Shown: piece by piece, positions 1 through 13,400 of the stretch
Numbering within the stretch: the first letter of the stretch is position 1
How the letters are laid out: every line of letters begins with the position of its first letter
DNA from: Odontesthes bonariensis
Taxonomy: Eukaryota > Chordata > Actinopteri > Atheriniformes > Atherinopsidae
DNA: 64,000 nt
Assembly: GCF_027942865.1 (NCBI RefSeq)
Contig: NC_134511.1
Coordinates: 446,392-510,391, forward strand
Reading direction: 5' to 3'
The notes under the pieces: model-generated
Told to the model about the DNA's origin: nothing
Databases searched by the model: none
Seen by the model: only the letters and a program-made list of their open reading frames with translations
Position numbers and translations under genes: made by a program

Positions 1-1215
1 TGTTCTAGAGATGTTCTGGAGATGTTCTGAGATGTTCTGGGATGTTCTGAGATGTTCTGAGATGTTCTAGAGATGTTCTGGGATGTTCTGAGATGTTCTA
101 GGATGTTTTGGGATGTTCTAGAGATGTTCTGAGATGTTCGGGGATGTTCTAGAGATGTTCTGAGATGTTCTGGGATGTTTTAGAGATGTTTTGGGATGTT
201 CTAGAGATGTTCTGGAGATGTTCTGAGATGTTCTGGAGATGTTCTGGGATGTTTTAGAGATGTTCTGGGATGTTCTGAGATGTCTTAGAGATGTTCTAGA
301 GATGTTTTAGAGATGTTCTGGGATGTTCTAGAGATGTTCTGGAGATGTTCTGGGATGTTCTAGAGATGTTCTGGAGATGTTCTGAGATGTTCTAGAGATG
401 TTCTGGGATGTTCTGAGATGTTCTAGAGATGTTCTGGGATGTTTTGGAGATGTTCTGGGGATGTTCTAGAGATGTTCTGGGATGTTCTGAGATGTTCTGG
501 GATGTTTTAGAGATGTTCTGAGATGTTCTGGAGATGTTCTAGAGATGTTCTAGAGATGTTTTAGAGATGTTCTGGGATGTTCTAGAGATGTTCTAGAGAT
601 ATTCTGGAGATGTTCTGAGATGTTCTGGGATGTTCTGAGATGTTCTGAGATGTTCTGGGATGTTCTGGGATGTTTTGGGATGTTCTAGAGATGTTCTGAG
701 ATGTTCTAGAGATGTTCTGGGATGTTTTGGGATGTTCTGAGATGTTCTGAGATGTTCTAGAGATGTTCTGAAATGTTCTAGAGATGTTCTGAGATGTTCT
801 AGAGATGTTCTGAAATGTTCTAGAGATGTTCTGGGATGTTCTGGGATGTTCTAGAGATGTTCTGAGATGTTCTGGGATGTTCTAGAGATGTTCTGGGATG
901 TTTTGGGATGTTCTGAGATGTTCTGGGATGTTCTGAGATGTTCTGAGATGTTCTAGAGATGTTCTGAAATGTTCTAGAGATGTTCTGAGATGTTCTAGAG
1001 ATGTTCTGGGATGTTCTGGGATGTTCTAGAGATGTTCTGAGATGTTCTGGGATGTTCTAGAGATGTTCTGGGATGTTTTGGGATGTTCTAGAGATGTTCT
1101 AGAGATGTTCTGGGATGTTTTGGGATGTTCTAGAGATGTTCTAGAGATGTTCTGAGATGTTCTGGAGATGTTCTGAGATGTTCTGGAGATGTTCTGGGAT
1201 GTTCTAGAGATGTTC
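1..1215. repeat. Minisatellite, 10-13 bp unit with core GATGTTCT
   Basis: A continuous array of GATGTTCT followed by AGA, GGA, GG or GA, about 100 copies, running in from the window edge. It ends about 50 bp before the acceptor of the first dab2ip exon in the window. The same unit resumes at 1842-2075 on the other side of that exon. It has no coding potential; open frames through it only reflect the absence of stop codons. Confidence 0.95.
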
Positions 1216-1259
1216 CTCAGAGTCGTTCCAGCTTCACCTGCTTCCTGCTGAGCTTTGTG

Positions 1260-1265
1260 TTTCAG
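1260..1265 (+). promoter_or_regulatory. 3' splice site of first visible dab2ip exon
   Basis: TTTCAG directly precedes the in-phase PH-domain exon. The start was chosen because it keeps the frame with exon 5023-5125. Confidence 0.55.
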
Positions 1266-1421
1266 CTGTGTGACATCAGTGTCTGTCATGATGATGTCAC
1301 AGAGTTGAAGAGCACCTCCATCCATTGGCTGTCCTGTGGGCGGAGGGCGGAGCCTGACACCTGGACCAAGATGCTCTGCATCCTGTCAGAGTCGCAGCTA
1401 CTGATGCTGGATGACCTGGAG
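1266..1421 (+). CDS. dab2ip: dab2ip exon: first part of PH domain
   Basis: Fifty-two codons, phase 0 at both ends. It ends in [20 protein letters not shown], which matches the start of the SynGAP-family PH domain (tryptophan, then a hydrophobic strand, then QLLMLD). Acceptor TTTCAG|CTG is good; donor GAG|GTCTGT is weak. The exon is flanked on both sides by the same GATGTTCT array. Confidence 0.72.
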
Positions 1422-4400
1422 GTCTGTGCACGTACACGCACACTTTCACACAGTGATTTTCACCTGCACCTAAAACCTGAAACAGTTTCAGACCATGAGA
1501 AAAAATTATTCCAGAGGCGAACTGTCCCTTTAAATGTAAAAATGGATGTTTGTTGACAGATAAAAAGAAGATGGATTATGTTCAGATTGTCTCAGGTTAA
1601 TCCGTCGGTCGGGTCGCAGGGGGGCGGAGCCTATCGCACACCTGGACAGGTCCCAGTCCATCACAGGGACACACTTAAAGAATGACTCTGGTTCATTTAT
1701 TCATTTATTCATTTATCTGATCATTTATTTATTCATTTATTTATTTATTTATCTGGTAATAAGAGATGAATTACTTCTGATCAACAACCGCACAAACCAA
1801 CAGTTTAGTGTCACCACACCTTCTTTCACACAAACACCACAGTTCTGGGATGTTCTAGAGATGTTCTGGAGATGTTCTGGGATGTTCTAGAGATGTTCTG
1901 GGATGTTCTGGAGATGTTCTGGGATGTTCTGAGATGTTCTGGAGATGTTCTGGGATCTTCTGGAGATGTTCTAGAGATGTTCTGAGATGTTCTGGGATGT
2001 TCTAGAGATGTTCTGGAGATGTTTTGAGATGTTCTGGGATGTTCTGGGATGTTTTAGAGATGTTCTGGGATGTTATGAGATGTTAGGTAGCATGTAGTAT
2101 GGAAGTATGTAATATGTAGTATGGAAGTAGGTAGTATGGAAGTATGTAGTATGAAGTAGGTAGTATGGAAGTATGCAGTATGTAGTATGGAAGTAGGTAG
2201 TATGTAGTATGAAGTAGGTAGTATGGAAGTATGTAGTAGGTACTATGGAAGTATGTAGGATGTAGTAGGTATTATGGAAGTATGTAGTATGGAAGTATGT
2301 AATATGTAGTATGGAAGTATGTAGTATGCAGTATGGAAGTATGTAGTTTGGAAGTATATAGTATGTTGTAGGTAGTATGGAAGTAGGTAGTATGGAAGTA
2401 TGTAGTATGGAAGTGTGTAGTATGCAGTATGGAAGTATGTAGTATGGAAGTAGGTAGTATGCAGTATGTAGTATGGAAGTATGGAAGTAGGTAGTATGTA
2501 GTATGGAAGTAGGTAGTATGGAAGTAGGTAGTATGTAGTATGGAAGTAGGTAGTATGTAGTATGGAAGAATGGAAGCATGTAGTATGCAGTATGTAGTAT
2601 GTAGTATGGAAGTATGTAGTATGTAGTATGGAAGTATGGAAGCATGTAGTATGCAGTATGTAGTATGGAAGCATGTAGTATGAAAGTAGGTAGTATGTAG
2701 TATGGAAGCATGTAGTATGGAAGTATGTAGTATGGAAGTATGTAGTATGGAAGTATGGAAGCATGTAGTATGTAGTATGCAGTATGTAGTATGGAAGCAT
2801 GTAGTATGGAAGTATGGAAGCATGTAGTATGCAGTATGTAGTATGGAAGTATGCAGTATGCAGTATGTAGTATGGAAGCAGGTAGTATGGAAGTATGTAG
2901 TATGGAAGCATGTAGTATGGAAGTATGTAATATGTAGTATGGAAGTAGGTAGTATGGAAGTATGTAGTATGAAGTAGGTAGTATGGAAGTATGCAGTATG
3001 TAGTATGGAAGTAGGTAGTATGTAGTATGAAGTAGGTAGTATGGAAGTATGTAGTAGGTACTATGGAAGTATGTAGGATGTAGTAGGTATTATGGAAGTA
3101 TGTAGTATGGAAGTATGTAATATGTAGTATGGAAGTATGTAGTATGCAGTATGGAAGTATGTAGTTTGGAAGTATATAGTATGTTGTAGGTAGTATGGAA
3201 GTAGGTAGTATGGAAGTATGTAGTATGGAAGTGTGTAGTATGCAGTATGGAAGTATGTAGTATGGAAGTAGGTAGTATGTAGTATGGAAGTATGGAAGTA
3301 GGTAGTATGTAGTATGGAAGTAGGTAGTATGTAGTATGGAAGTAGGTAGTATGTAGTATGGAAGAATGGAAGCATGTAGTATGCAGTATGTAGTATGTAG
3401 TATGTAGTATGGAAGTATGGAAGCATGTAGTATGCAGTATGTAGTATGGAAGCATGTAGTATGAAAGTAGGTAGTATGTAGTATGGAAGCATGTAGTATG
3501 GAAGTATGTAGTATGGAAGTATGTAGTATGGAAGTATGGAAGCATGTAGTATGTAGTATGCAGTATGTAGTATGGAAGCATGTAGTATGAAAGTAGGTAG
3601 TATGTAGTATGGAAGTATGTAGTATGGAAGTATGGAAGCATGTAGTATGCAGTATGTAGTATGGAAGTATGCAGTATGCAGTATGTAGTATGGAAGCAGG
3701 TAGTATGGAAGTATGTAGTATGGAAGCAGGTAGTATGGAAGTATGCAGTATGTAGTATGGAAGTAGGTAGTATGTAGTATGGAAGTATGCAGTATGCAGT
3801 ATGGAAGTATGTAGTATATAGTATGGAAGCATGTAGTATGTCGTATGGAAGTAGGTAGTATGGAAGTATGGAAGTATGTAGTATGGAAGTATGTAGTATG
3901 TAGTAGGTAGTATGGAAGTATGTAAGTATGTAATATGTAGATTGGAAGTATGTAGTATGGAAGTTTGTAGTATGGAAGTATGGAAGTATGTAGTATGGAA
4001 GTATGTAGTATGGAAGTATGCAGTATGGAAGTATGTAGTTTGGAAGTATATAGTATGTTGTAGGTAGTATGGAAGTAGGTAGTATGGAAGTATGTAGTAT
4101 GCAGTATGGAAGTAGGTAGTATGGAAGTATGTAGTATGGAAGTGTGTAGTATGGAAGTATGGAAGTAGGTAGTATGCAGTATGGAAGTATGTAGTATGTA
4201 GTATGGAAGTGTGTAGTATGTAGTATGGAAGTATATACTATGAAGTATGTAGTATGGAAGTATGGAAGTATGGAAGTAGGTAGTATGTAGTATGGAAGTA
4301 TGTAGTATGTAGTATGGAAGTAGGTAGTATGTAGTATGGAAGTATGGAAGCATGTAATATGCAGTATGTAGTATGGAAGTATTTAGTATGTAGTATGGAA

Positions 4401-7400
4401 GTATGTAGTATGTAGTATGGAAGCATGTAGTATGCAGTATGTAGTATGGAAGTATGTATTATATAGTATGGAAGCATGTAGTATGTCGTATGGAAGTATG
4501 TAGCATGTAGTATGGAAGTATGGAAGTAGGTAATATGTAGTATGGAAGTAGGTAGTATGTAGAATGGAAGTATGGAAGCATGTAGTATGCAGTATGTAGT
4601 ATGGAAGTATGTATTATATAGTATGGAAGCATGTAGTATGTCGTATGGAAGTAGGTAATATGTAGTATGGAAGTATGTAGCATGTAGTATGGAAGTATGT
4701 AATATGTAGTATGGAAGTATGTAGTATGGAAGTATGTAGCATGTAGTATGGAAGTATGTAATATGTAGTATGGAAGTATGTAGTATGGAAGTATGTAGCA
4801 TGTAGTTTGGAAGTATGTAATATGTAGTATGGAAGTATGTAGCATGTAGTATGGAAGTATGTAATATGTAGTATGGAAGTATGTAGCATGTAGTATGGAA
4901 GTATGTAATATGTAGTATGGAAGTATGTACCATGTAGTATGTAGTAGGTGGTTTCGAACACAGCCATGTATTAGTCTCCTCCCTCAGCTGCTGATCTACT
5001 TCTTCTTCTTCTTCTTCTTCAGGTTCATCCTCTGCTGCTCGCAGAGAGGGCGGAGACTTGTGCCGTCTGGTTGCTAAGATACAGCCTGCATGTGACCTCA
5101 GCGCCGCCTCCGCCCTCCCACAAAGGTGAGGACACGAGTCCAGACAGTCACAAGTAGTTACGACGGGCAGTTACAGACGGGCAGTTACAGACGGGCAGTT
5201 ACAGACGGGCAGTTACAGACGGGCAGTTACGGGCAGTTACAGACGGGCAGTTATAGACGGGCAGTTACAGACGGGCAGTTACAGACGGGCAGTTACAGAC
5301 GGGTGTTCGGCGGACACTCAGGCGATGGACGTGGACTTTGAGGACGGTAAGAAGACCACTTGAGTGATTTTGATGTTTCCAGGCTGATCGGGGATCAGCT
5401 GCTCTCCTAATCTTGACGACATGTCAAAAATAATAATCTCATAATCTGAGATCTGAGGGTAGTTACCACGGCAACGCAGCAGACCGTGAACAGTGAGGGA
5501 AAAACAAAGCAGGTGAATAACCTGTGAGGTCAGAGGTCACTTGGTGTAACCTGTGAGGTCAGAGGTCACTTGGTGTAACCTGTGAGGTCAGAGGTCACTT
5601 GGTGTAACCTGTGAGGTCAGAGGTCACTTGGTGTAACCTGTGAGGTCAGAGGTCAGGCGGTTGGTGAAGTTTCTGATGATGTCACCTGCTCTAAAGTCCC
5701 ATCAGTGTTTGTTGTGTAGCGGTGGGCTTCAGATCAGCTGTTTATCAACCTGCAGATCAGCTGTTTATCAGCTGTTTATCAGCCTGCAGATCAGCTGTTT
5801 ATCAACCTGCAGATCAGCTGTTTATCAACCTGCAGATCAGCTGTTTATCAACCTGCAGATCAGCTGTTTATCAACCTGCAGATCAGCTGTTTATCAGCTG
5901 TTTATCAACCTGCAGATCAGCTGTTTATCAGCTGTTTATCAACCTGCAGATCAGCTGTTTATCAACCTGCAGATCAGCTGTTTATCAGCTGTTTATCAAC
6001 CTGCAGATCAGCTGTTTATCAGCTGTTTATCAACCTGCAGATCAGCTGTTTATCAGCTGTTTATCAACCTGCAGATCAGCTGTTTATCAGCTGTTTATCA
6101 ACCTGCAGATCAGCTGTTTATCAGCCTGCAGATCAGCTGTTTATCAACCTGCAGATCAGCTGTTTATCAGCTGTTTATCAACCTGCAGATCAGCTGTTTA
6201 TCAACTGTTTATCAACCTGCAGATCAGCTGTTTATCAGCTGTTTATCAACCTGCAGATCAGCTGTTTATCAACCTGCAGATCAGCTGTTTATCAACCTGC
6301 AGATCAGCTGTTTATCAACCTGCAGATCAGCTGTTTATCAGCTGTTTATCAACCTGCAGATCAGCTGTTTATCAACTGTTTATCAACCTGCAGATCAGCT
6401 GTTTATCAACTGTTTATCAACCTGCAGATCAGCTGTTTATCAACTGTTTATCAACCTGCAGATCAGCTGTTTATCAACCTGCAGATCAGCTGTTTATCAG
6501 CTGTTTATCAACCTGCAGATCAGCTGTTTATTAACCCGCAGATCAGCTGTTTATCAGCTGTTTATCAACCTGCAGATCAGCTGTTTATCAACCTGCAGAT
6601 CAGCTGTTTATTAACCCGCAGATCAGCTGTTTATCAGCTGTTTATCAACCTGCAGATCAGCTGTTTATCAGCTGTTTATCAACCTGCAGATCAGCTGTTT
6701 ATCAGCTGTTTATCAACCTGCAGATCAGCTGTTTATCAACCTGCAGATCAGCTGTTTATCAACCTGCAGATCAGCTGTTTATCAGCTGTTTATCAACCTG
6801 CAGATCAGCTGTTTATCAGCTGTTTATCAACCTGCAGATTGATTTTTTTTATATGCAGACCCTGAATTTTGACTTGAGGATAGTTTTTCTATGCTTTCTT
6901 TATCTTTCCTCTTTGACCTCTTCTACCCCACGTAACAAAGAGAGCATAGAGACTCTTGCATCTTCCTTTCACAGTTGGTAAGAATCAAAGGTCCCCAAAG
7001 CAAACCCTTGAGATTCTATAGGAAAGGCTTGGGCTCATTTTTTACCCCGCTTATGAAAAACTGGGGTAGTGACACAAAAACTGCAATTTCTTAAAATGTA
7101 TAAAAACATTTAAAAAAATCAAATGGCCTCAAGCCACAAACATGTTTTAGGAGGAATACCTGGAATATGGAAGAATAAAAACTTTTAGTGTCAGAGATTT
7201 TGAAGAATAACAACCCTCGGGGTCATTTTTGACCCACTTATGCATCTAAGGAACATTTAAACTCGGTTTGGAGTGAATTGTTTCTCTGGTGCAGTTCCAG
7301 CTGTTTGCCAGCAGGGGGAGCTGCAGCCTCCTGTGTTCAGAGTCCTGCTGTAATGACGTCATCAATGATCAGCTCAGTCACATGACCTCATTGTAAGGGA

Positions 7401-10400
7401 CGGCTTCACCGCAGCTGGTTGTCATGGATACAGTGGAGGGGCTGAAAGTGACAAACCGTTCCCATGATGCACTGCGTCTCTTCCAGATGCTGCAGACAGG
7501 TGGCCGCGCAGACTGAGCATGCCCAGTGGCTCCGTCATGGACACGCCCACCACCAGAGTCACGGTGAGCACACTGCACGCACACACGCACACACCCCTCC
7601 CCCTGCCGTTCCCATAGTAACCAGCGCTGAGCTGCTGCCCCCTGCAGGTGAGATGTGGCATCACAGCAGAGACAGTCTGCTGTCAGACTCCTGAGATCAG
7701 TAAGGCAGGTTTATCTGTGCGGCACAATCCAACTACAGGGCGATTCAAAGTGCTTTACAGAGACATTAAAACAGCAGAAATAAAAAGCAGGGTTTACATT
7801 TTAAACAGGGAAGAAAGAAATAAGAACAATAGATAAAATCAGTAGTTAAAATGTGATTAAGTTTTGAGCTTTGTCCAAACGCAGCTGAAAATAGGACTTA
7901 AACACACTGAGTGTTCCAGCTGATCTGAGGCTTTCTGGGAGTTTGTTGCAGACATGTGGAGCATAGAAGCTGAACGCAGCTCCTCCATGTCTGGTTCTGA
8001 CTCTGGGAACTGATACAAGACCGGATCCAGATAAATAAAGGAAAATAGATTTCAGCTTTCTGTGTGGGGGAACCTGTTGTTTTAACCTGGTTTTACTTTA
8101 GGTAAACAAACTTTTGAAGTGTTTATTGATCCCCGATTCTCCCGTTTTTACACGGAGCACCAACTCTTCTTCAGGGCTTCCTGTCCCGCCGGCTGAAGCA
8201 GTCGCTGCGTCGCACTCGTTCTCAGCCCAAACTGTCCCGGCCCAGCAGCACCAGGACCGGCCCGATCAATACAGCTGACACCAGGTACTGTTCACTGATA
8301 TATCACTGATCAATACAGCTGACACCAGATACTGTTCACTGATATATCACTGATCAATACCGCTGACACCAGGTACTGTTCACTGATATATCACTGATCA
8401 ATACAGCTGACACCAGGTACTGTTCACTGATATATCACTGATCAATACCGCTGACACCAGGTACTGTTCACTGATATATCACTGATCAATACAGCTGACA
8501 CCAGGTACTGTTCACTGATATATCACTGATCAATACCTCTGACACCAGGTACTGTTCACTGATATATCACTGATCAATACCTCTGACACCAGGTACTGTT
8601 CACTGATATATCACTGATCAATACAGCTGACACCAGATACTGTTCACTGATATATCACTGATCAATACCTCTGACACCAGGTACTGTTCACTGATATATC
8701 ACTGATCAATACCGCTGACACCAGGTACTGTTCACTGATATATCACTGATCAATACAGCTGACACCAGATACTGTTCACTGATATATCACTGATCAATAC
8801 AGCTGACACCAGGTACTGTTCACTGATATATCACTGATCAATACAGCTGACACCAGGTACTGTTCACTGATATATCACTGATCAATACCGCTGACACCAG
8901 ATACTGTTCACTGATATATCACTGATCAATACAGCCGACACCAGATACTGTTCACTGATATATCACTGATCAATACCGCTGACACCAGATACTGTTCACT
9001 GATATATCACTGATCAATACAGCTGACACCAGGTACTGTTCACTGATATATCACTGATCAATACCGCTGACACCAGGTACTGTTCACTGATATATCACTG
9101 ATCAATACAGCCGACACCAGGTACTGTTCACTGATATATCACTGATCAATACAGCTGACACCAGGTACTGTTCACTGATATATCACTGATCAATACAGCT
9201 GACACCAGATACTGTTCACTGATATATCACTGATCAATACAGCCGACACCAGATACTGTTCACTGATATATCACTGATCAATACAGCTGACACCAGATAC
9301 TGTTCACTGATATATCACTGATCAATACCGCTGACACCAGGTACTGTTCACTGATATATCACTGATCAATACAGCTGACACCAGGTACTGTTCACTGATA
9401 TATCACTGATCAATACAGCTGACACCAGATACTGTTCACTGATATATCACTGATCAATACCGCTGACACCAGGTACTGTTCACTGATATATCACTGATCA
9501 ATACAGCTGACACCAGGTACTGTTCACTGATATATCACTGATCAATACAGCCGACACCAGGTACTGTTCACTGATATATCACTGATCAATACAGCTGCTG
9601 ACACCAGATACTGTTCACTGATATATCACTGATCAATACAGCTGACACCAGATACTGTTCACTGATATATCACTGATCAATACAGCTGACACCAGATACT
9701 GTTCACTGATATATCACTGATCAATACAGCCGACACCAGATACTGTTCACTGATATATCACTGATCAATACAGCTGACACCAGATACTGTTCACTGATAT
9801 ATCACTGATCAATACAGCTGACACCAGATACTGTTCACTGATATATCACTGATCAATACAGCTGACACCAGATACTGTTCACTGATATATCACTGATCAA
9901 TACAGCTGACACCAGATACTGTTCACTGATATATCACTGATCAATACAGCTGACACCAGATACTGTTCACTGATATATCACTGATCAATACAGCCGACAC
10001 CAGGTACTGTTCACTGATATATCACTGATCAATACAGCTGACACCAGGTACTGTTCACTGATATATCACTGATCAATACAGCTGACACCAGATACTGTTC
10101 ACTGATATATCACTGATCAATACAGCCGACACCAGATACTGTTCACTGATATATCACTGATCAATACAGCTGACACCAGATACTGTTCACTGATATATCA
10201 CTGATCAATACCGCTGACACCAGGTACTGTTCACTGATATATCACTGATCAATACAGCTGACACCAGGTACTGTTCACTGATATATCACTGATCAATACA
10301 GCTGACACCAGATACTGTTCACTGATATATCACTGATCAATACCGCTGACACCAGGTACTGTTCACTGATATATCACTGATCAATACAGCTGACACCAGG

Positions 10401-13400
10401 TACTGTTCACTGATATATCACTGATCAATACAGCCGACACCAGGTACTGTTCACTGATATATCACTGATCAATACAGCTGCTGACACCAGATACTGTTCA
10501 CTGATATATCACTGATCAATACAGCTGACACCAGATACTGTTCACTGATATATCACTGATCAATACAGCTGACACCAGGTACTGTTCACTGATATATCAC
10601 TGATCAATACAGCTGACACCAGGTACTGTTCACTGATATATCACTGATCAATACAGCTGACACCAGGTACTGTTCACTGATATATCACTGATCAATACCG
10701 CTGACACCAGGTACTGTTCACTGATATATCACTGATCAATACAGCCGACACCAGATACTGTTCACTGATATATCACTGATCAATACAGCTGACACCAGGT
10801 ACTGTTCACTGATATATCACTGATCAATACAGCCGACACCAGGTACTGTTCACTGATATATCACTGATCAATACAGCCGACACCAGATACTGTTCACTGA
10901 TATATCACTGATCAATACAGCCGACACCAGATACTGTTCACTGATATATCACTGATCAATACAGCTGACACCAGGTACTGTTCACTGATATATCACTGAT
11001 CAATACAGCCGACACCAGGTACTGTTCACTGATATATCACTGATCAATACAGCCGACACCAGATACTGTTCACTGATATATCACTGATCAATACAGCTGA
11101 CACCAGGTACTGTTCACTGATATATCACTGATCAATACAGCCGACACCAGATACTGTTCACTGATATATCACTGATCAATACAGCCGACACCAGGTACTG
11201 TTCACTGATATATCACTGATCAATACAGCCGACACCAGGTACTGTTCACTGATATATCACTGATCAATACAGCTGCTGACACCAGATACTGTTCACTGAT
11301 ATATCACTGATCAATACAGCTGACACCAGATACTGTTCACTGATATATCACTGATCAATACAGCCGACACCAGGTACTGTTCACTGATATATCACTGATC
11401 AATACCGCTGACACCAGATACTGTTCACTGATATATCACTGATCAATACAGCCGACACCAGGTACTGTTCACTGATATATCACTGATCAATACAGCTGCT
11501 GACACCAGGTACTGTTCACTGATATATCACTGATCAATACAGCTGACACCAGATACTGTTCACTGATATATCACTGATCAATACAGCTGACACCAGATAC
11601 TGTTCACTGATATATCACTGATCAATACCTCTGACACCAGGTACTGTTCACTGATATATCACTGATCAATACAGCCGACACCAGATACTGTTCACTGATA
11701 TATCACTGATCAATACAGCTGCTGACACCAGGTACTGTTCACTGATATATCACTGATCAATACAGCTGCTGACACCAGGTACTGTTCACTGATATATCAC
11801 TGATCAATACCTCTGACACCAGGTACTGTTCACTGATATATCACTGATCAATACAGCTGCTGACACCAGATACTGTTCACTGATATATCACTGATCAATA
11901 CAGCTGACACCAGGTACTGTTCACTGATATATCACTGATCAATACAGCTGCTGACACCAGGTACTGTTCACTGATATATCACTGATCAATACAGCTGCTG
12001 ACACCAGGTACTGTTCACTGATATATCACTGATCAATACCTCTGACACCAGGTACTGTTCACTGATATATCACTGATCAATACAGCTGCTGACACCAGGT
12101 ACTGTTCACTGATATATCACTGATCAATACAGCTGACACCAGGTACTGTTCACTGATATATCACTGATCAATACAGCCGACACCAGATACTGTTCACTGA
12201 TATATCACTGATCAATACAGCTGACACCAGGTACTGTTCACTGATATATCACTGATCAATACAGCTGACACCAGATACTGTTCACTGATATATCACTGAT
12301 CAATACAGCCGACACCAGGTACTGTTCACTGATATATCACTGATCAATACAGCCGACACCAGATACTGTTCACTGATATATCACTGATCAATACAGCTGC
12401 TGACACCAGGTACTGTTCACTGATATATCACTGATCAATACAGCTGACACCAGGTACTGTTCACTGATATATCACTGATCAATACCGCTGACACCAGATA
12501 CTGTTCACTGATATATCACTGAGGAAGGAGGAGACGAGGTGATGAAGGAGGAGGTGAGGAAGGAGGAGACGAGGAAGGAGGAGGCAAGGTGATGAGACGA
12601 GGTTGAGGAAGGAGGAGGTGAGGAAGGAGGAGACGAGGAAGGAGGAGACGAGGAAGGAGGAGATGAGGAAGGAGGAGGTGAGGAAGGAGGAGACGAGGTG
12701 AGGAAGGAGGAGATGAGGAAGGAGGAGACGAGGAAGGAGGAGACGAGGAAGGAGGAGATGAGGAAGGAGGAGGTGAGGAAGGAGGAGACGAGGTGAGGAA
12801 GGAGGAGACAAGGTGAGGAAGGAGGAGACGAGGAAGGAGGAGGGGAGGAAGGAGGAGATGAGGAAGGAGGAGACAAGAGGAGGAAGGAGGAGACGAGGTG
12901 AGGAAGGAGGAGACGAGGTGAGGAAGGAGGAGACGAGGTGAGGAAGGAGGAGACAAGAGGAGGAAGGAGGAGATAAGGTGCGGAAGGAGGAGATGAGGAA
13001 GGAGGAGACGAGGAAGGAGGAGGGGAGGAAGGAGGAGACGAGGAAGGAGGAGATAAGGTGCGGAAGGAGGAGATGAGGAAGGAGGAGGGGAGGAAGGAGG
13101 AGACGAGGTGAGGAAGGAGGAGACAAGGTGAGGAAGGAGGAGGGGAGGAAGGAGGAGACAAGAGGAGGAAGGAGGAGACGAGGTGAGGAAGGAGGAGACG
13201 AGGTGAGGAAGGAGGAGACGAGGTGAGGAAGGAGGAGACAAGAGGAGGAAGGAGGAGATAAGGTGCGGAAGGAGGAGATGAGGAAGGAGGAGACGAGGAA
13301 GGAGGAGGGGAGGAAGGAGGAGATGAGGAAGGAGGAGATGAGGAAGGAGGAGGGGAGGAAGGAGGAGGGGAGGAAGGAGGAGACGAGGTGAGGAAGGAGG

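Noticed and set aside
1..2075. Array of TGTTCT glucocorticoid/androgen receptor half-sites
   Set aside because: TGTTCT is present in nearly every unit, but only as direct repeats spaced 5-7 bp apart, not the 3-bp inverted palindrome or DR3 that these receptors prefer.
7378..7836. Short overlapping frames on both strands around exon 7487-7563
   Set aside because: Only the 77-base exon with correct splice sites and phase is supported; the rest are chance frames or LINE debris.
8262..12524. CRISPR-like regular array
   Set aside because: There are no unique spacers, the whole 44-bp unit repeats, and the setting is a vertebrate intron.
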